A stretch of 20,629 bases of DNA, from the NCBI GenBank assembly GCA_002367715.1, contig DFDL01000038.1, forward strand, positions 3,917 through 24,545, given 5' to 3'. Positions within the stretch are counted from its first letter, which is position 1. The number at the start of each line of letters is the position of its first letter. Source of the DNA: Actinobacteria bacterium UBA3028. Its GTDB lineage: Bacteria > Actinomycetota > Actinomycetes > Nanopelagicales > Nanopelagicaceae. Positions 6,319-13,836 of the stretch are shown one piece after another. The notes below the pieces were generated by a model. It was not told the DNA's origin and searched no databases. It saw only the letters and a list, made by a program, of their open reading frames with translations. The translations under genes and the position numbers were made by a program.

Positions 6319-9300
6319 TTGCACTTTCAGATTCGCGGATTCGCTGTGAAATAACTTCAGAGACGCCGTCTCCGCGCATGGTTACACCGTAGAGCGAATC
6401 TGCAATCTCCATTGTGCGCCTCTGGTGGGTGATGATAATTAACTGTGATTTTTCTCGCAGCTCTTCAAAGACGCCGAGCAATCGACCTAAGTTCGTATCA
6501 TCTAGCGCTGCTTCAACCTCATCCATTACATAAAATGGACTTGGGCGAGCTTTAAAGATTGCGATCAAAAGTGCAACTGCAACTAGTGAACGCTCACCGC
6601 CAGATAGAAGTGAGAGCCGCTTTACTCGCTTACCTGGTGGCCTGGCTTCGACATCTACGCCAGCCGTAGTCAAATCGTCAGGATTAGTCATAATCAGCCT
6701 GCCATCTCCTCCTGGAAATAGCCGGGCAAATATCAATTCAAACTCACGGGCAGTGTCGTCAAAAGCCTCTTTAAAAATCTGTTGAACTTTATCGTCAACC
6801 TCTTTGATAATCTCTAGCAGATCTCGCTTAGTCTTCTTCAAATCTTCAAGTTGCTCGGCTAAGTAACGAAGACGCTCTTCAAGAGATGAATACTCTTCTA
6901 AGGCGAGCGGGTTAATTTTTCCAAGCAGGGTCAATGAACGCTCAGCCTGGGCCAGCCTCTTCTCTTGCTGGTCTCTGCGATATGGAATTAGATCTCCCGG
7001 TACAAAATTTCCTTCTTCATCGTCAACAAATGTAGGTACATCATTTGCTGGGCCATACTCATTTACTAACGTATGCACATCTACGCCAAGCTCTTCAACC
7101 GCTCTCTGTTCAAGCGCTTCGATTCTAAGGCGTTGCTCTGCGCGGGCAATCTCATCTTTATGAACGCTAGAGGTAAGTGCATCTAATTCAGATGTTAGCT
7201 CGCGACTTGTAATGCGAAGTGCAAGGATCTCACTCTCTCGCTCTGCTCTTAAAGTTTCTAACCGCTCGCGCTCTGTTGCTGCTTTTGCAATTGATGATTC
7301 AATTTGAATTAAAGCTTCATATGAAGCATCGGCGACACCTTGGGCGGTGAGGGCAGCTTGCGCGCGACTTTCGCGGCGGCTTACAGCTCTGGTTGCTAAA
7401 TCGCGTTCATTTTGAGCGGCAGTTTCAAGAGCACTTGCCCTGGCTGATAGCGCGGTAACTCTCTCTTCTAAAGTACGCAAAATAAGTCTGGCCTCAACTT
7501 CAGAAGATCTTGATGCTGATACTTTTGAACGAAGATCTTCAAGGTGAGTTAAATCTGGATCTGCTGGTGCCTGGTGGGATTCAAATTGAGTTATCGCCGC
7601 ACCTAAATCGGATTCATCTGATGCGCGCTGAGTATTGGCCTCAACTAATGATGCCATCGTGCGCTCTACCTCAGATTGTGCATTCTTTACATTCTGTCCA
7701 GAAACAGCCATCTGCTCGGCAAGACCAGATATTTTTGCATCAGATTCATTTAATTTTGCCAAGGCTAATTCATGGATATTGGCGCAGGATGCAAGGCTCT
7801 CATTTGCACGAACCAATTCAAATTTTATTCGATCACAATTATTTGTAATCTCTTGTAATTGACTCTCGGTCCGCTCGATTAAAGCCGAAATTTCAATTGC
7901 AGAATTTTGGGCGCTAGAGCCACCGCGAGCTCGGATTCGACTTAGGACATCACCATCTCGAGTAATTGCGATAACTGACGGATCAGCGCTAAGTGCCCGC
8001 TCTGCCTCTGCTAAATCTTCTACCGCAACAAAACCTGAGAGCAGCGATGAGATAGCGCCAGAAACTTCACTAGATGTCACCAAGGTTGCAAGTGAGGTAA
8101 AGCCGTTTGGCGGTGTTCTATTTGAGGCGGTAAAACCGCTATCGCCATCGATAACTAAAAGTTCAGATTGGCCAGCGCTTTCCCGCTTTAACATTGTCAG
8201 CGCAGAGACTGCGGATGAAACATCTGAGACAACTACTGAATCTGCAAGTGGCCCAAGAGCTGCAGCTACTGCTGCCTCCCAGCCAGGTGCTACGGTAATT
8301 AAAGATGAGAGCCGGCCTCGATTTTTTGTCGCACTTGAAAGCACAAAACCAGAACCATCTCGGGCAACCAGGCTCTCTTGTAGCGCACGCAGCCTTCCGT
8401 CAATACCAGAACGCTCTCGTTGTGCTTGACTCTCTAACTCTTCTAGACCAACCAATTCACTCTTTGCGCTAGCTAGCGCTGCCTTCGCGCTTTCGAAATC
8501 TGAATCTAAACCAGGTTCATTTGAATCAACTGAGGCAATTTGAACTTCTAAAAGAGCGAACTCTTCCTGAAAAGTTCTTAGTCGAATTTCTGCTTCATTC
8601 TTTGACTTCGTAAGTCTTGCGATCTCGGCATTAGTTGCATCAATTCGCGATTTGAGTCCATTGATATGGCCCTCTTGGCGAGCAGTTCCTTCACGTTGAT
8701 CAGCTATCGCACGAAGGGCAGCAGAAACACTATTTTCTTCCCCAGTTAAATTAGCTTCCAAACCTTTTAATTCACTGGAAAGAGTTACTAACTTGGCACC
8801 TGCTTGTTCAACTTCACCGCGAAGCCCTCGCTCTTCACCGCGCAACGTATTTGCTTCTAAATCCATACTCTCAGGATCGCGGCCACTTGCACGAGCCTCA
8901 TCGGCATCTTCTGATAGGAAGCGAGCGCGCTCTGATGCGAGATTCTGTATTCCACGGAATTTTTCGCGCTGCGCTGTCAGTTGATAATAATTTTCTTGCG
9001 CCCTAACCAGTAATGGATTTTCAATGAGCGATGTTCTATCAATCTCTTCTTCTCGGGCTCTAGCTTTATTTAAAGCAGCTTCTACTTCATCTCTGCGAGC
9101 ACGTAGCGCAGACTCATCTGCAACCTCTGCATCCACAGTTGAACGCATCTGCAATAAATCATCAGCCAAAAGTCGCAATCTTGAGTCACGGACATCGGAT
9201 TGAATTGTTGAAGCCTTACGCGCGACTTCTGCCTGCTTGCCAAGTGGTTTTAATTGGCGGCGAAGTTCAACAGTTAAATCTTGAATACGTGCAAGATTTG

Positions 9301-9856
9301 CCGTCATAGAATCGAGTTTGCGAATCGCCTTCTCTTTGCGCTTTCGGTGTTTTAGAACACCGGCTGCTTCTTCAATAAATCCCCGGCGCTCTTCGGGGTT
9401 AGCTAATAAAATTGCATCTAACTGCCCTTGCCCAACAATGACGTGCATTTCGCGGCCAATACCCGAATCGCTTAATAACTCCTGAATATCTAAAAGCCTG
9501 GTGGTATCACCATTTAACTGATATTCACTTGCACCATTTCTAAAGAGAATTCTTGAAATTCTCACTTCTGTGAAATCGATCGGTAATGCGCCATCTGTAT
9601 TATCAATCGTTACCGAAACCTCAGCTCGCCCGAGTGGGGCACGTCCTGATGTGCCAGCAAAAATTACATCTTCCATCTTTCCGCCACGCAGAGACTTAGC
9701 TCCCTGTTCGCCCATTACCCAGGAGAGGGCATCTACAACATTTGATTTTCCAGAGCCATTTGGACCCACCACGCAAGTAATCCCAGGCTCAAAATTGAGC
9801 GAGGTTGAGGAGGCAAAGGACTTGAATCCTTTGAGGGTCATACTCTTTAAATACAC
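6314..9856 (-). CDS. smc: Chromosome segregation ATPase Smc
   Basis: Smc is the long coiled-coil ATPase that, with ScpA and ScpB, compacts and segregates the chromosome. The 1180 residues match the family length. The N-terminal head has MYLKSMTLKGFKSFA and Walker A GPNGSGKS (31-38). A first coiled coil runs to about 500, rich in E, A, R and L. A globular hinge lies near 505-625 (SSLITVAPGWEAAVAAALG). The returning coiled coil reaches about 1020. The C-terminal head holds the ABC signature LSGGERS (from 1084) and Walker B VMDEVEAALDD with D1112-E1113. The start is GTG; MYLKS is the usual actinobacterial Smc beginning, so the internal ATG at 9841 is not preferred. It is 24 bases after mutM. ScpA and ScpB are not in this window. 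Confidence 0.97.
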   Translation of the reverse strand: MYLKSMTLKGFKSFASSTSLNFEPGITCVVGPNGSGKSNVVDALSWVMGEQGAKSLRGGKMEDVIFAGTSGRAPLGRAEVSVTIDNTDGALPIDFTEVRISRILFRNGASEYQLNGDTTRLLDIQELLSDSGIGREMHVIVGQGQLDAILLANPEERRGFIEEAAGVLKHRKRKEKAIRKLDSMTANLARIQDLTVELRRQLKPLGKQAEVARKASTIQSDVRDSRLRLLADDLLQMRSTVDAEVADESALRARRDEVEAALNKARAREEEIDRTSLIENPLLVRAQENYYQLTAQREKFRGIQNLASERARFLSEDADEARASGRDPESMDLEANTLRGEERGLRGEVEQAGAKLVTLSSELKGLEANLTGEENSVSAALRAIADQREGTARQEGHINGLKSRIDATNAEIARLTKSKNEAEIRLRTFQEEFALLEVQIASVDSNEPGLDSDFESAKAALASAKSELVGLEELESQAQRERSGIDGRLRALQESLVARDGSGFVLSSATKNRGRLSSLITVAPGWEAAVAAALGPLADSVVVSDVSSAVSALTMLKRESAGQSELLVIDGDSGFTASNRTPPNGFTSLATLVTSSEVSGAISSLLSGFVAVEDLAEAERALSADPSVIAITRDGDVLSRIRARGGSSAQNSAIEISALIERTESQLQEITNNCDRIKFELVRANESLASCANIHELALAKLNESDAKISGLAEQMAVSGQNVKNAQSEVERTMASLVEANTQRASDESDLGAAITQFESHQAPADPDLTHLEDLRSKVSASRSSEVEARLILRTLEERVTALSARASALETAAQNERDLATRAVSRRESRAQAALTAQGVADASYEALIQIESSIAKAATERERLETLRAERESEILALRITSRELTSELDALTSSVHKDEIARAEQRLRIEALEQRAVEELGVDVHTLVNEYGPANDVPTFVDDEEGNFVPGDLIPYRRDQQEKRLAQAERSLTLLGKINPLALEEYSSLEERLRYLAEQLEDLKKTKRDLLEIIKEVDDKVQQIFKEAFDDTAREFELIFARLFPGGDGRLIMTNPDDLTTAGVDVEARPPGKRVKRLSLLSGGERSLVAVALLIAIFKARPSPFYVMDEVEAALDDTNLGRLLGVFEELREKSQLIIITHQRRTMEIADSLYGVTMRGDGVSEVISQRIRESESAN

Positions 9857-9880
9857 AGGCGAAACCTATCGGAAAAGGGG

Positions 9881-10723
9881 TTACCGATTTCCGCTCGCGC
9901 GCGGTGTGGGCTGACATTTTGGGCAAAAATGTGAAGATCTATTGGCAAAAGAGATCCTTCTGATTTGGCTCCCGCACCTTGGGCAGCTCTCGCCCTCTCG
10001 GCCATAAACGGCAAGGGAGCGCTCGAAATAACCACTCTGGCCATTTACATTTATATAGAGCTCATCAAATGATGTTCCGCCAACACTTAGCGCCTGCGAC
10101 ATTACATCTGTTGCACTTTGAATCAACTCACCAATTCGACTTTCCTTTAACTTCTCAGTTCTTGTCTCTGGGTGAATCTTGCTGCGCCACAGCGCTTCAT
10201 CAGCATAGATATTTCCTACTCCGCTCATGACGCCCTGGTCCAAGAGCGCTCGCTTAATTTCAGTTCGCTTCTTTCTAAATCTAGAGATGGTTGCTTCAAT
10301 ATCAAAGTTCTTATCAAATGGATCTGGCGCAATATGTTCAACACATGAGGGCCGCCCGGAAATACTTGATTCAACACTTAGCCACCCAAAGGTACGTTGA
10401 TCTATAAATCGAAGTTCCTGCCTACCGAGCTTAAATCGAACTCGAAGATGGCGCTCATCTGGGGCGCCCTTTGGTTGAATTAAAAATTGCCCACTCATCC
10501 CAAGATGTCCGGCAAGTATTTCTGGACGATCCAAGATAAACCATAAGAACTTTCCCCGCCTTGAAACCTCTTCAATTCGAGCGCCTCTGAGTGACTCTAG
10601 CGCCGCCATTGATTTAGGTGATGTGGCTCTATGGTGAAGGACTTGTATCTCTTTAAATTTCTTACCAACTACATGTTCGGCAAGCCCAAGTCTAACAGTT
10701 TCTACTTCAGGAAGTTCTGGCAT
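9881..10723 (-). CDS. mutM: Formamidopyrimidine-DNA glycosylase (Fpg/MutM)
   Basis: MutM removes 8-oxoguanine and ring-opened purines from DNA and nicks the resulting site. The mature N-terminus PELPEVETVR supplies the catalytic proline and glutamate (P2, E3), and K58 in RRGKFLW is the conserved lysine of the family. The helix-two-turn-helix region includes LLDQGVMSGVGNIYADEALW. A four-cysteine zinc finger closes the protein: C247, C250, C267 and C270. Length is 280, slightly longer than E. coli Fpg because of a short tail after the last cysteine. The ATG lies inside the end of rnc with a 17-base overlap, so the two are coupled. No separate ribosome binding site is clear. Confidence 0.97.
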   Translation of the reverse strand: MPELPEVETVRLGLAEHVVGKKFKEIQVLHHRATSPKSMAALESLRGARIEEVSRRGKFLWFILDRPEILAGHLGMSGQFLIQPKGAPDERHLRVRFKLGRQELRFIDQRTFGWLSVESSISGRPSCVEHIAPDPFDKNFDIEATISRFRKKRTEIKRALLDQGVMSGVGNIYADEALWRSKIHPETRTEKLKESRIGELIQSATDVMSQALSVGGTSFDELYINVNGQSGYFERSLAVYGREGESCPRCGSQIRRISFANRSSHFCPKCQPTPRASGNR

Positions 10724-11375
10724 TCAACTTATCGTAGGCAAGTTTTGCGGCTGCCTGCTCGGCTTCGCGCTTTGACTTACCTTCGCCAATTTCAAATTTT
10801 TCACCAGAAACTATGGCTATTGCAGTAAAACTCTTATCGTGATCTGGGCCAGATTCTTTAACTTCATAATCTGGAGTACTTAAACCTTTTGCAGCACAGA
10901 GCTCTTGAAGCGCCGTCTTTCCATCTAGGCCCAAGCCCTGAGCGTTTGCAGATTCTATGGTTGGTCTAAACCAATTGAGAATAACTTCTTGTGTTGTAGC
11001 AAAGCCCTTATCTAAATAAATTGCACCTACCAAAGCTTCTAGCGAATCTGCGAGAATCGAATTCTTATCGCGGCCACCTGTGGCCTCCTCGCCTTTACCA
11101 ATGCGAAGATACTGGCCAAGTTCTAACTCTCTTGCAATTTGGGCAAGAGCGCGCATGTTCACAACACCGGAGCGAAGTGGTGAGAGCCTGGATTCATCCA
11201 ACTCTGGAAATTTTGTATAGAGCTCTTCAGTAACAATTAAGCCGAGGACGCTATCGCCTAAAAATTCAAGGCGTTCATTTGTTGGTATCCCACCAGATTC
11301 ATAAGCAAAGGATCTATGAGTTAAGGCGAGTTCAAGCAGTTCACTTGAAACCGAAGTCCCAAGTGATGCATTCAA
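10707..11375 (-). CDS. rnc: Ribonuclease III
   Basis: RNase III cleaves double-stranded RNA and matures rRNA precursors. The signature NERLEFLGDS (33-42) holds the acidic residues E34, E37 and D41, and the second motif DSLEALVGAIYLDKG contributes D110 and E113. A double-stranded-RNA-binding domain occupies about residues 150-218 (GKTALQELCAAKG to REAEQAAAKLAYDKL). The listed start is TTG at 11375. A CTG at 11387 in the same frame is an alternative: it lies one base after the rpmF stop and has AGAGG six bases upstream. It would add four residues giving LFERLNASLG, which resembles the start of other actinobacterial RNase III proteins. The 3' end overlaps mutM by 17 bases. Identity is certain; the start is not. 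Confidence 0.95.
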   Translation of the reverse strand: MNASLGTSVSSELLELALTHRSFAYESGGIPTNERLEFLGDSVLGLIVTEELYTKFPELDESRLSPLRSGVVNMRALAQIARELELGQYLRIGKGEEATGGRDKNSILADSLEALVGAIYLDKGFATTQEVILNWFRPTIESANAQGLGLDGKTALQELCAAKGLSTPDYEVKESGPDHDKSFTAIAIVSGEKFEIGEGKSKREAEQAAAKLAYDKLNARTS

Positions 11376-11388
11376 ACGTTCAAACAGA

Positions 11389-11562
11389 TTAAACCTCTAC
11401 AACTTGACGTGAATTATATGTTCCACAAGTTGGGCAAGCAGTGTGTTGCAACTTTGGTTGTTGGCACTGTGCGCAGTTTGAGATTGCGGCAGGCGTTGTC
11501 TTCCATGCGCTACGACGATGACGAGTGCGGGAGCGAGACATCTTTCGCTTTGGTACTGGCAC
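11389..11562 (-). CDS. rpmF: Large ribosomal subunit protein bL32, zinc-ribbon form
   Basis: This structural protein of the 50S subunit has 57 residues from the GTG at 11562. The beginning, MPVPKRKMSRSRTRHRRS, is the standard L32 start. The four cysteines C30, C33, C43 and C46 form a zinc ribbon, so this is the zinc-binding (C+) version. A GTG three codons earlier (11571) is also open, but AAAGGGG at 11571-11577 sits eight bases before the 11562 GTG, and homologues begin M-x-VPKRK, so the shorter form is preferred. It follows the DUF177 gene, a pairing widely conserved in bacteria (yceD-rpmF), here with a 127-base gap that could hold its own promoter. Confidence 0.95.
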   Translation of the reverse strand: MPVPKRKMSRSRTRHRRSAWKTTPAAISNCAQCQQPKLQHTACPTCGTYNSRQVVEV

Positions 11563-11570
11563 TTTGGGCA

Positions 11571-11577
11571 CCCCTTT
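11571..11577 (-). promoter_or_regulatory. Ribosome binding site deciding the rpmF start
   Basis: AAAGGGG on the minus strand lies eight bases before the GTG at 11562. It overlaps the alternative GTG at 11571, which therefore could not use it. This favours the 57-residue L32. Confidence 0.6.
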
Positions 11578-11586
11578 TGACTAATA

Positions 11587-11609
11587 AATTCATTAATTAA
11601 TGATGAATT
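11587..11609. promoter_or_regulatory. Palindrome in the rpmF leader
   Basis: TCATTAATTAATGA (11590-11603) is a perfect 14-base palindrome. An overlapping alternative pairing joins AATTCAT (11587-11593) with ATGAATT (11603-11609). It lies about 28 bases before the L32 start and just after the proposed transcription start. It may be an operator or a weak leader hairpin. Confidence 0.35.
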
Positions 11610-11621
11610 GCTGAAGGTATA

Positions 11622-11649
11622 AGTATCCCCCAAACTCACCCAGATTCAA
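11622..11649 (-). promoter_or_regulatory. Possible sigma-70-type promoter for rpmF-rnc-mutM
   Basis: On the minus strand TTGAAT (11649-11644) and GATACT (11627-11622) are separated by 16 bases, a fair match to -35 and -10 elements. Start of transcription would be near 11615, giving a leader of about 50 bases before L32. The gap is long for this compact region, which supports a promoter here. Confidence 0.35.
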
Positions 11650-11689
11650 AAACGCGCCTGCTAGATCCTGGTGGCTCCCCCCTTTAAAT

Positions 11690-12271
11690 CTAGAGGTTGG
11701 TCCAATTCTCTAGGCCAGCCCAGCGAATATCTGATGGCGCATGCTCGTGGCTCTCGGGAAGTTCGCTCCATTTAACTCCACAGTCCGGGCAGAGTCCAAG
11801 GCAGTCAGGGGCACAGAGTGGATTTATCGGGAGATTCAAAATAATTGCATCCCGGATAGGACCATCTAGATCTATTAGTTCGCCCTCCATCTGGCGTACT
11901 AAATCCTCATCTAGATCCTCATCTTCGCTCTTTTGGGGCCGGTGCTTGCCAGGCTTATTTTTTTTACGGGCCTGTCTCGGATCTTCAACATACTCATAAA
12001 GCTCTTGAAAATTCTGATCTACTTCATAAAAGACCGGGTCTAAACACCTACCGCACTCTCCGCTCGCTTCGGTCTGAACTCTTGCTGTTGCAAGAATCCC
12101 CTCAGCTACTGATTCGATTCGAATATCAATATCAATTGGTTCATCTTTGGCAATTGCTAGAACATCGAATCCTAGAACCTCGTGCTCTTCAAAGGTCAGT
12201 TCGTACTCTCGCATCTCACCTGGGCGCCTTGGGAGATCATGAGTATTAAAGAGGAAGGGGTTCTTGCTCAT
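11690..12271 (-). CDS. YceD/DUF177 family protein, 23S rRNA accumulation factor
   Basis: The 193-residue protein belongs to the YceD (DUF177) family, whose members are linked to accumulation of 23S rRNA and nearly always precede rpmF, as here. Visible hallmarks are ARVQTEASGECGRCLDPV (C73, C76) in the first half and PLCAPDCLGLCPDCG (C153, C157, C161, C164) near the end, suggesting metal binding. Between them lies a charged, probably disordered stretch, about 100-124, with lysines then many aspartates and glutamates. The N-terminus NTHDLPRRPGEMREYEL is typical of actinobacterial members. The ATG is six bases after the previous gene, without a Shine-Dalgarno sequence. The molecular mechanism is not known to me; family assignment is firm. 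Confidence 0.88.
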   Translation of the reverse strand: MSKNPFLFNTHDLPRRPGEMREYELTFEEHEVLGFDVLAIAKDEPIDIDIRIESVAEGILATARVQTEASGECGRCLDPVFYEVDQNFQELYEYVEDPRQARKKNKPGKHRPQKSEDEDLDEDLVRQMEGELIDLDGPIRDAIILNLPINPLCAPDCLGLCPDCGVKWSELPESHEHAPSDIRWAGLENWTNL

Positions 12272-12277
12272 TTGAAA

Positions 12278-12757
12278 TTACTTGTCGCCCAATTCAGAGA
12301 GTGCAGACTTTGCATCAACACCTGCTAATTGATCGCGGCCACGATTTACCACATCCATTGTTTTATGAAGAATAACTTCAAGGGTTGCCAGACGTGAGTC
12401 AACGTAGGCATCAATCTCATTCTGTTGACTTACAGCATCTTCTTCTCCTTGGACAAGAATACGTTTCGCCTCTTTTTTAGCTGCAGCAACAATTTCGGTC
12501 TGCGAAATCATCGACTCTACCTCTTCGCGGGCATGAGCAATTATTTGATCTGCCTGAACTCTTGCATTTTCAATAACAAAATCTTGCTCATGCAATATCT
12601 GTTGGGCCCTATCTAAATCACCGGGAAAGGAGGTGCGCGCGTTATCTAATAATTCAAGCAACTCGCCGCGATGCACAACGCAGCTAGCTGATAGCGGAAC
12701 ACCTCTAGCTTCTGCGACCATCAAAATTGCACTCTCAATTCGTTCAACAACTTCCAT
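12278..12757 (-). CDS. DivIVA-like coiled-coil protein, probable SepIVA homologue
   Basis: This 159-residue protein has no catalytic motif. It starts MEVVERIESAILMVAEARGVPLSASCVVHRGE and continues into long charged helices (about 45-145, rich in E, A, Q, D and K), predicted coiled coil. Its place between coaD and the DUF177 gene matches mycobacterial Rv2927c/SepIVA, a DivIVA-domain protein needed for septation, so a role in cell division or polar envelope growth is likely by synteny and composition. It is shorter than the mycobacterial protein. The ATG has an excellent AAGGAGA site five bases upstream that overlaps the coaD stop codon. An alternative reading, an ATP synthase b-like helix, is unlikely because there is no membrane segment. 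Confidence 0.72.
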   Translation of the reverse strand: MEVVERIESAILMVAEARGVPLSASCVVHRGELLELLDNARTSFPGDLDRAQQILHEQDFVIENARVQADQIIAHAREEVESMISQTEIVAAAKKEAKRILVQGEEDAVSQQNEIDAYVDSRLATLEVILHKTMDVVNRGRDQLAGVDAKSALSELGDK

Positions 12758-12762
12758 TTATC

Positions 12763-12769
12763 TCTCCTT
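12763..12769 (-). promoter_or_regulatory. Ribosome binding site of the DivIVA-like gene
   Basis: AAGGAGA on the minus strand, five bases before the ATG at 12757, overlaps the coaD stop codon (12768-12770). It is the strongest Shine-Dalgarno site in the window. Confidence 0.7.
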
Positions 12770-13247
12770 ACTTTCCAGCCAGGCGATCTTGCAATCGCGC
12801 TAAGAGTATTTCCGGAATATAACTAGATACATCTCCACCGTAGCTTGCAATCTCTTTTACGAGAGATGATGATAAGAACGAGTGGGCAGGAGCGGTTGAG
12901 ATAAAGAGCGTCTCAACCCCTTGTAATTGCAAATTTACTTGTGACATCTGTAGCTCATAATCAAAGTCTGTAACTGCTCGCAGCCCCTTCACGATTATTG
13001 GAATCTCATTCTTCTTGCAGTAATCCACCAATAGGCCTGACCAAGAATCGACCTTAACATTTGGATACTTTGAGGTGACCTCTTTAGTCATAGCGATTCG
13101 CTCTTCGACGGTAAATAGCGTCTTCTTTGTCTGATTTACCATCACGGCAATTACAACTTCATCGAAGAGCGAGCTGGCCCGTTCGATAATATCTAAGTGT
13201 CCAAAAGTAATGGGATCAAAGGATCCTGGACTTACGACTCGTTTCAC
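12768..13247 (-). CDS. coaD: Phosphopantetheine adenylyltransferase
   Basis: CoaD transfers AMP from ATP to 4'-phosphopantetheine, the penultimate step of coenzyme A synthesis, in the cytoplasm. The 159 residues are the usual length. The nucleotidyl-transfer motif GSFDPITFGHLDI (8-20) has the catalytic H17 of the TxGH signature. K42, R90 in VKGLRAVTDFDYE and the SSSLVKEIASYGGDV segment (126-140, ATP binding) are all present. The start is GTG, overlapping the rsmD stop by four bases (GTGA), so translation is coupled. The pair rsmD-coaD is conserved across many bacteria. Confidence 0.97.
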   Translation of the reverse strand: MKRVVSPGSFDPITFGHLDIIERASSLFDEVVIAVMVNQTKKTLFTVEERIAMTKEVTSKYPNVKVDSWSGLLVDYCKKNEIPIIVKGLRAVTDFDYELQMSQVNLQLQGVETLFISTAPAHSFLSSSLVKEIASYGGDVSSYIPEILLARLQDRLAGK

Positions 13248-13819
13248 GGCAAAACGCTAGCAGAGTAGCCACCATAGAAGATACTTCCCTGACCATATGA
13301 ACGGACTTTCTCCCCGATAAATGGCTCTGGCCAGGTAAATGGCTGCCTCCTAGTTTCCCGTTCGATGGCCACAATTCCATTTCGCTTCAATAAATTATTG
13401 GCATTTATACCGATTAAAATTGACTCAATATTCTCATTTGAAATTTCATAAGGCGGATCTAGAAAAATTATGTCAAATGATATTTGATGTGGTGAGGCAA
13501 CAAAGCGCTCAGCCGTAGTTGAAACTACACTAAATTTTCCAGTTGTATTTGTGACCAAGGCAAAATTCTTATTTGCAATAGCCGAAGTTGGTGCATGATC
13601 TTCGATGCTATAAACACTTGCTGCCCCGCGCGATAGCGCTTCAACGCCCACAGCTCCAGAGCCAGAGAAGAGATCTAAGAAATTTAACTCTGATATCGAA
13701 CCAAATTCTGACTCTAGGGAGGAGAAGAGCCCCTCACGAGCTCGATCAGATGTTGGCCTAGTCTTGCCAGTTGGCGAGAATAAAGTTTTACCTTTAGCAC
13801 TTCCCGCAATTATTCTCAT
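13244..13819 (-). CDS. rsmD: 16S rRNA (guanine966-N2)-methyltransferase
   Basis: RsmD methylates G966 of 16S rRNA during 30S assembly using S-adenosylmethionine. The 191 residues open with MRIIAGSAKGKTL and GKTRPTSDRAREGLFSSL, both family hallmarks. The SAM-binding motif I is DLFSGSGAVGVEALSRGA (from 49) and the catalytic N6/N2-type motif IV is DPPYE (121-125). The ATG starts 17 bases after recG with no obvious ribosome binding site; the end overlaps coaD by four bases. Confidence 0.96.
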   Translation of the reverse strand: MRIIAGSAKGKTLFSPTGKTRPTSDRAREGLFSSLESEFGSISELNFLDLFSGSGAVGVEALSRGAASVYSIEDHAPTSAIANKNFALVTNTTGKFSVVSTTAERFVASPHQISFDIIFLDPPYEISNENIESILIGINANNLLKRNGIVAIERETRRQPFTWPEPFIGEKVRSYGQGSIFYGGYSASVLP

Positions 13820-13836
13820 TGGCTAAAGGTAACGCG

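Noticed and set aside
9570..9914. A plus-strand frame across the smc start and the mutM end
   Set aside because: It covers the Walker A region of smc in antisense and has no homology features or ribosome binding site.
11397..11639. An 80-codon minus-strand frame overlapping rpmF in another frame
   Set aside because: L32 in the alternative frame is a clear match with its four cysteines; the overlapping frame shows no recognisable sequence.
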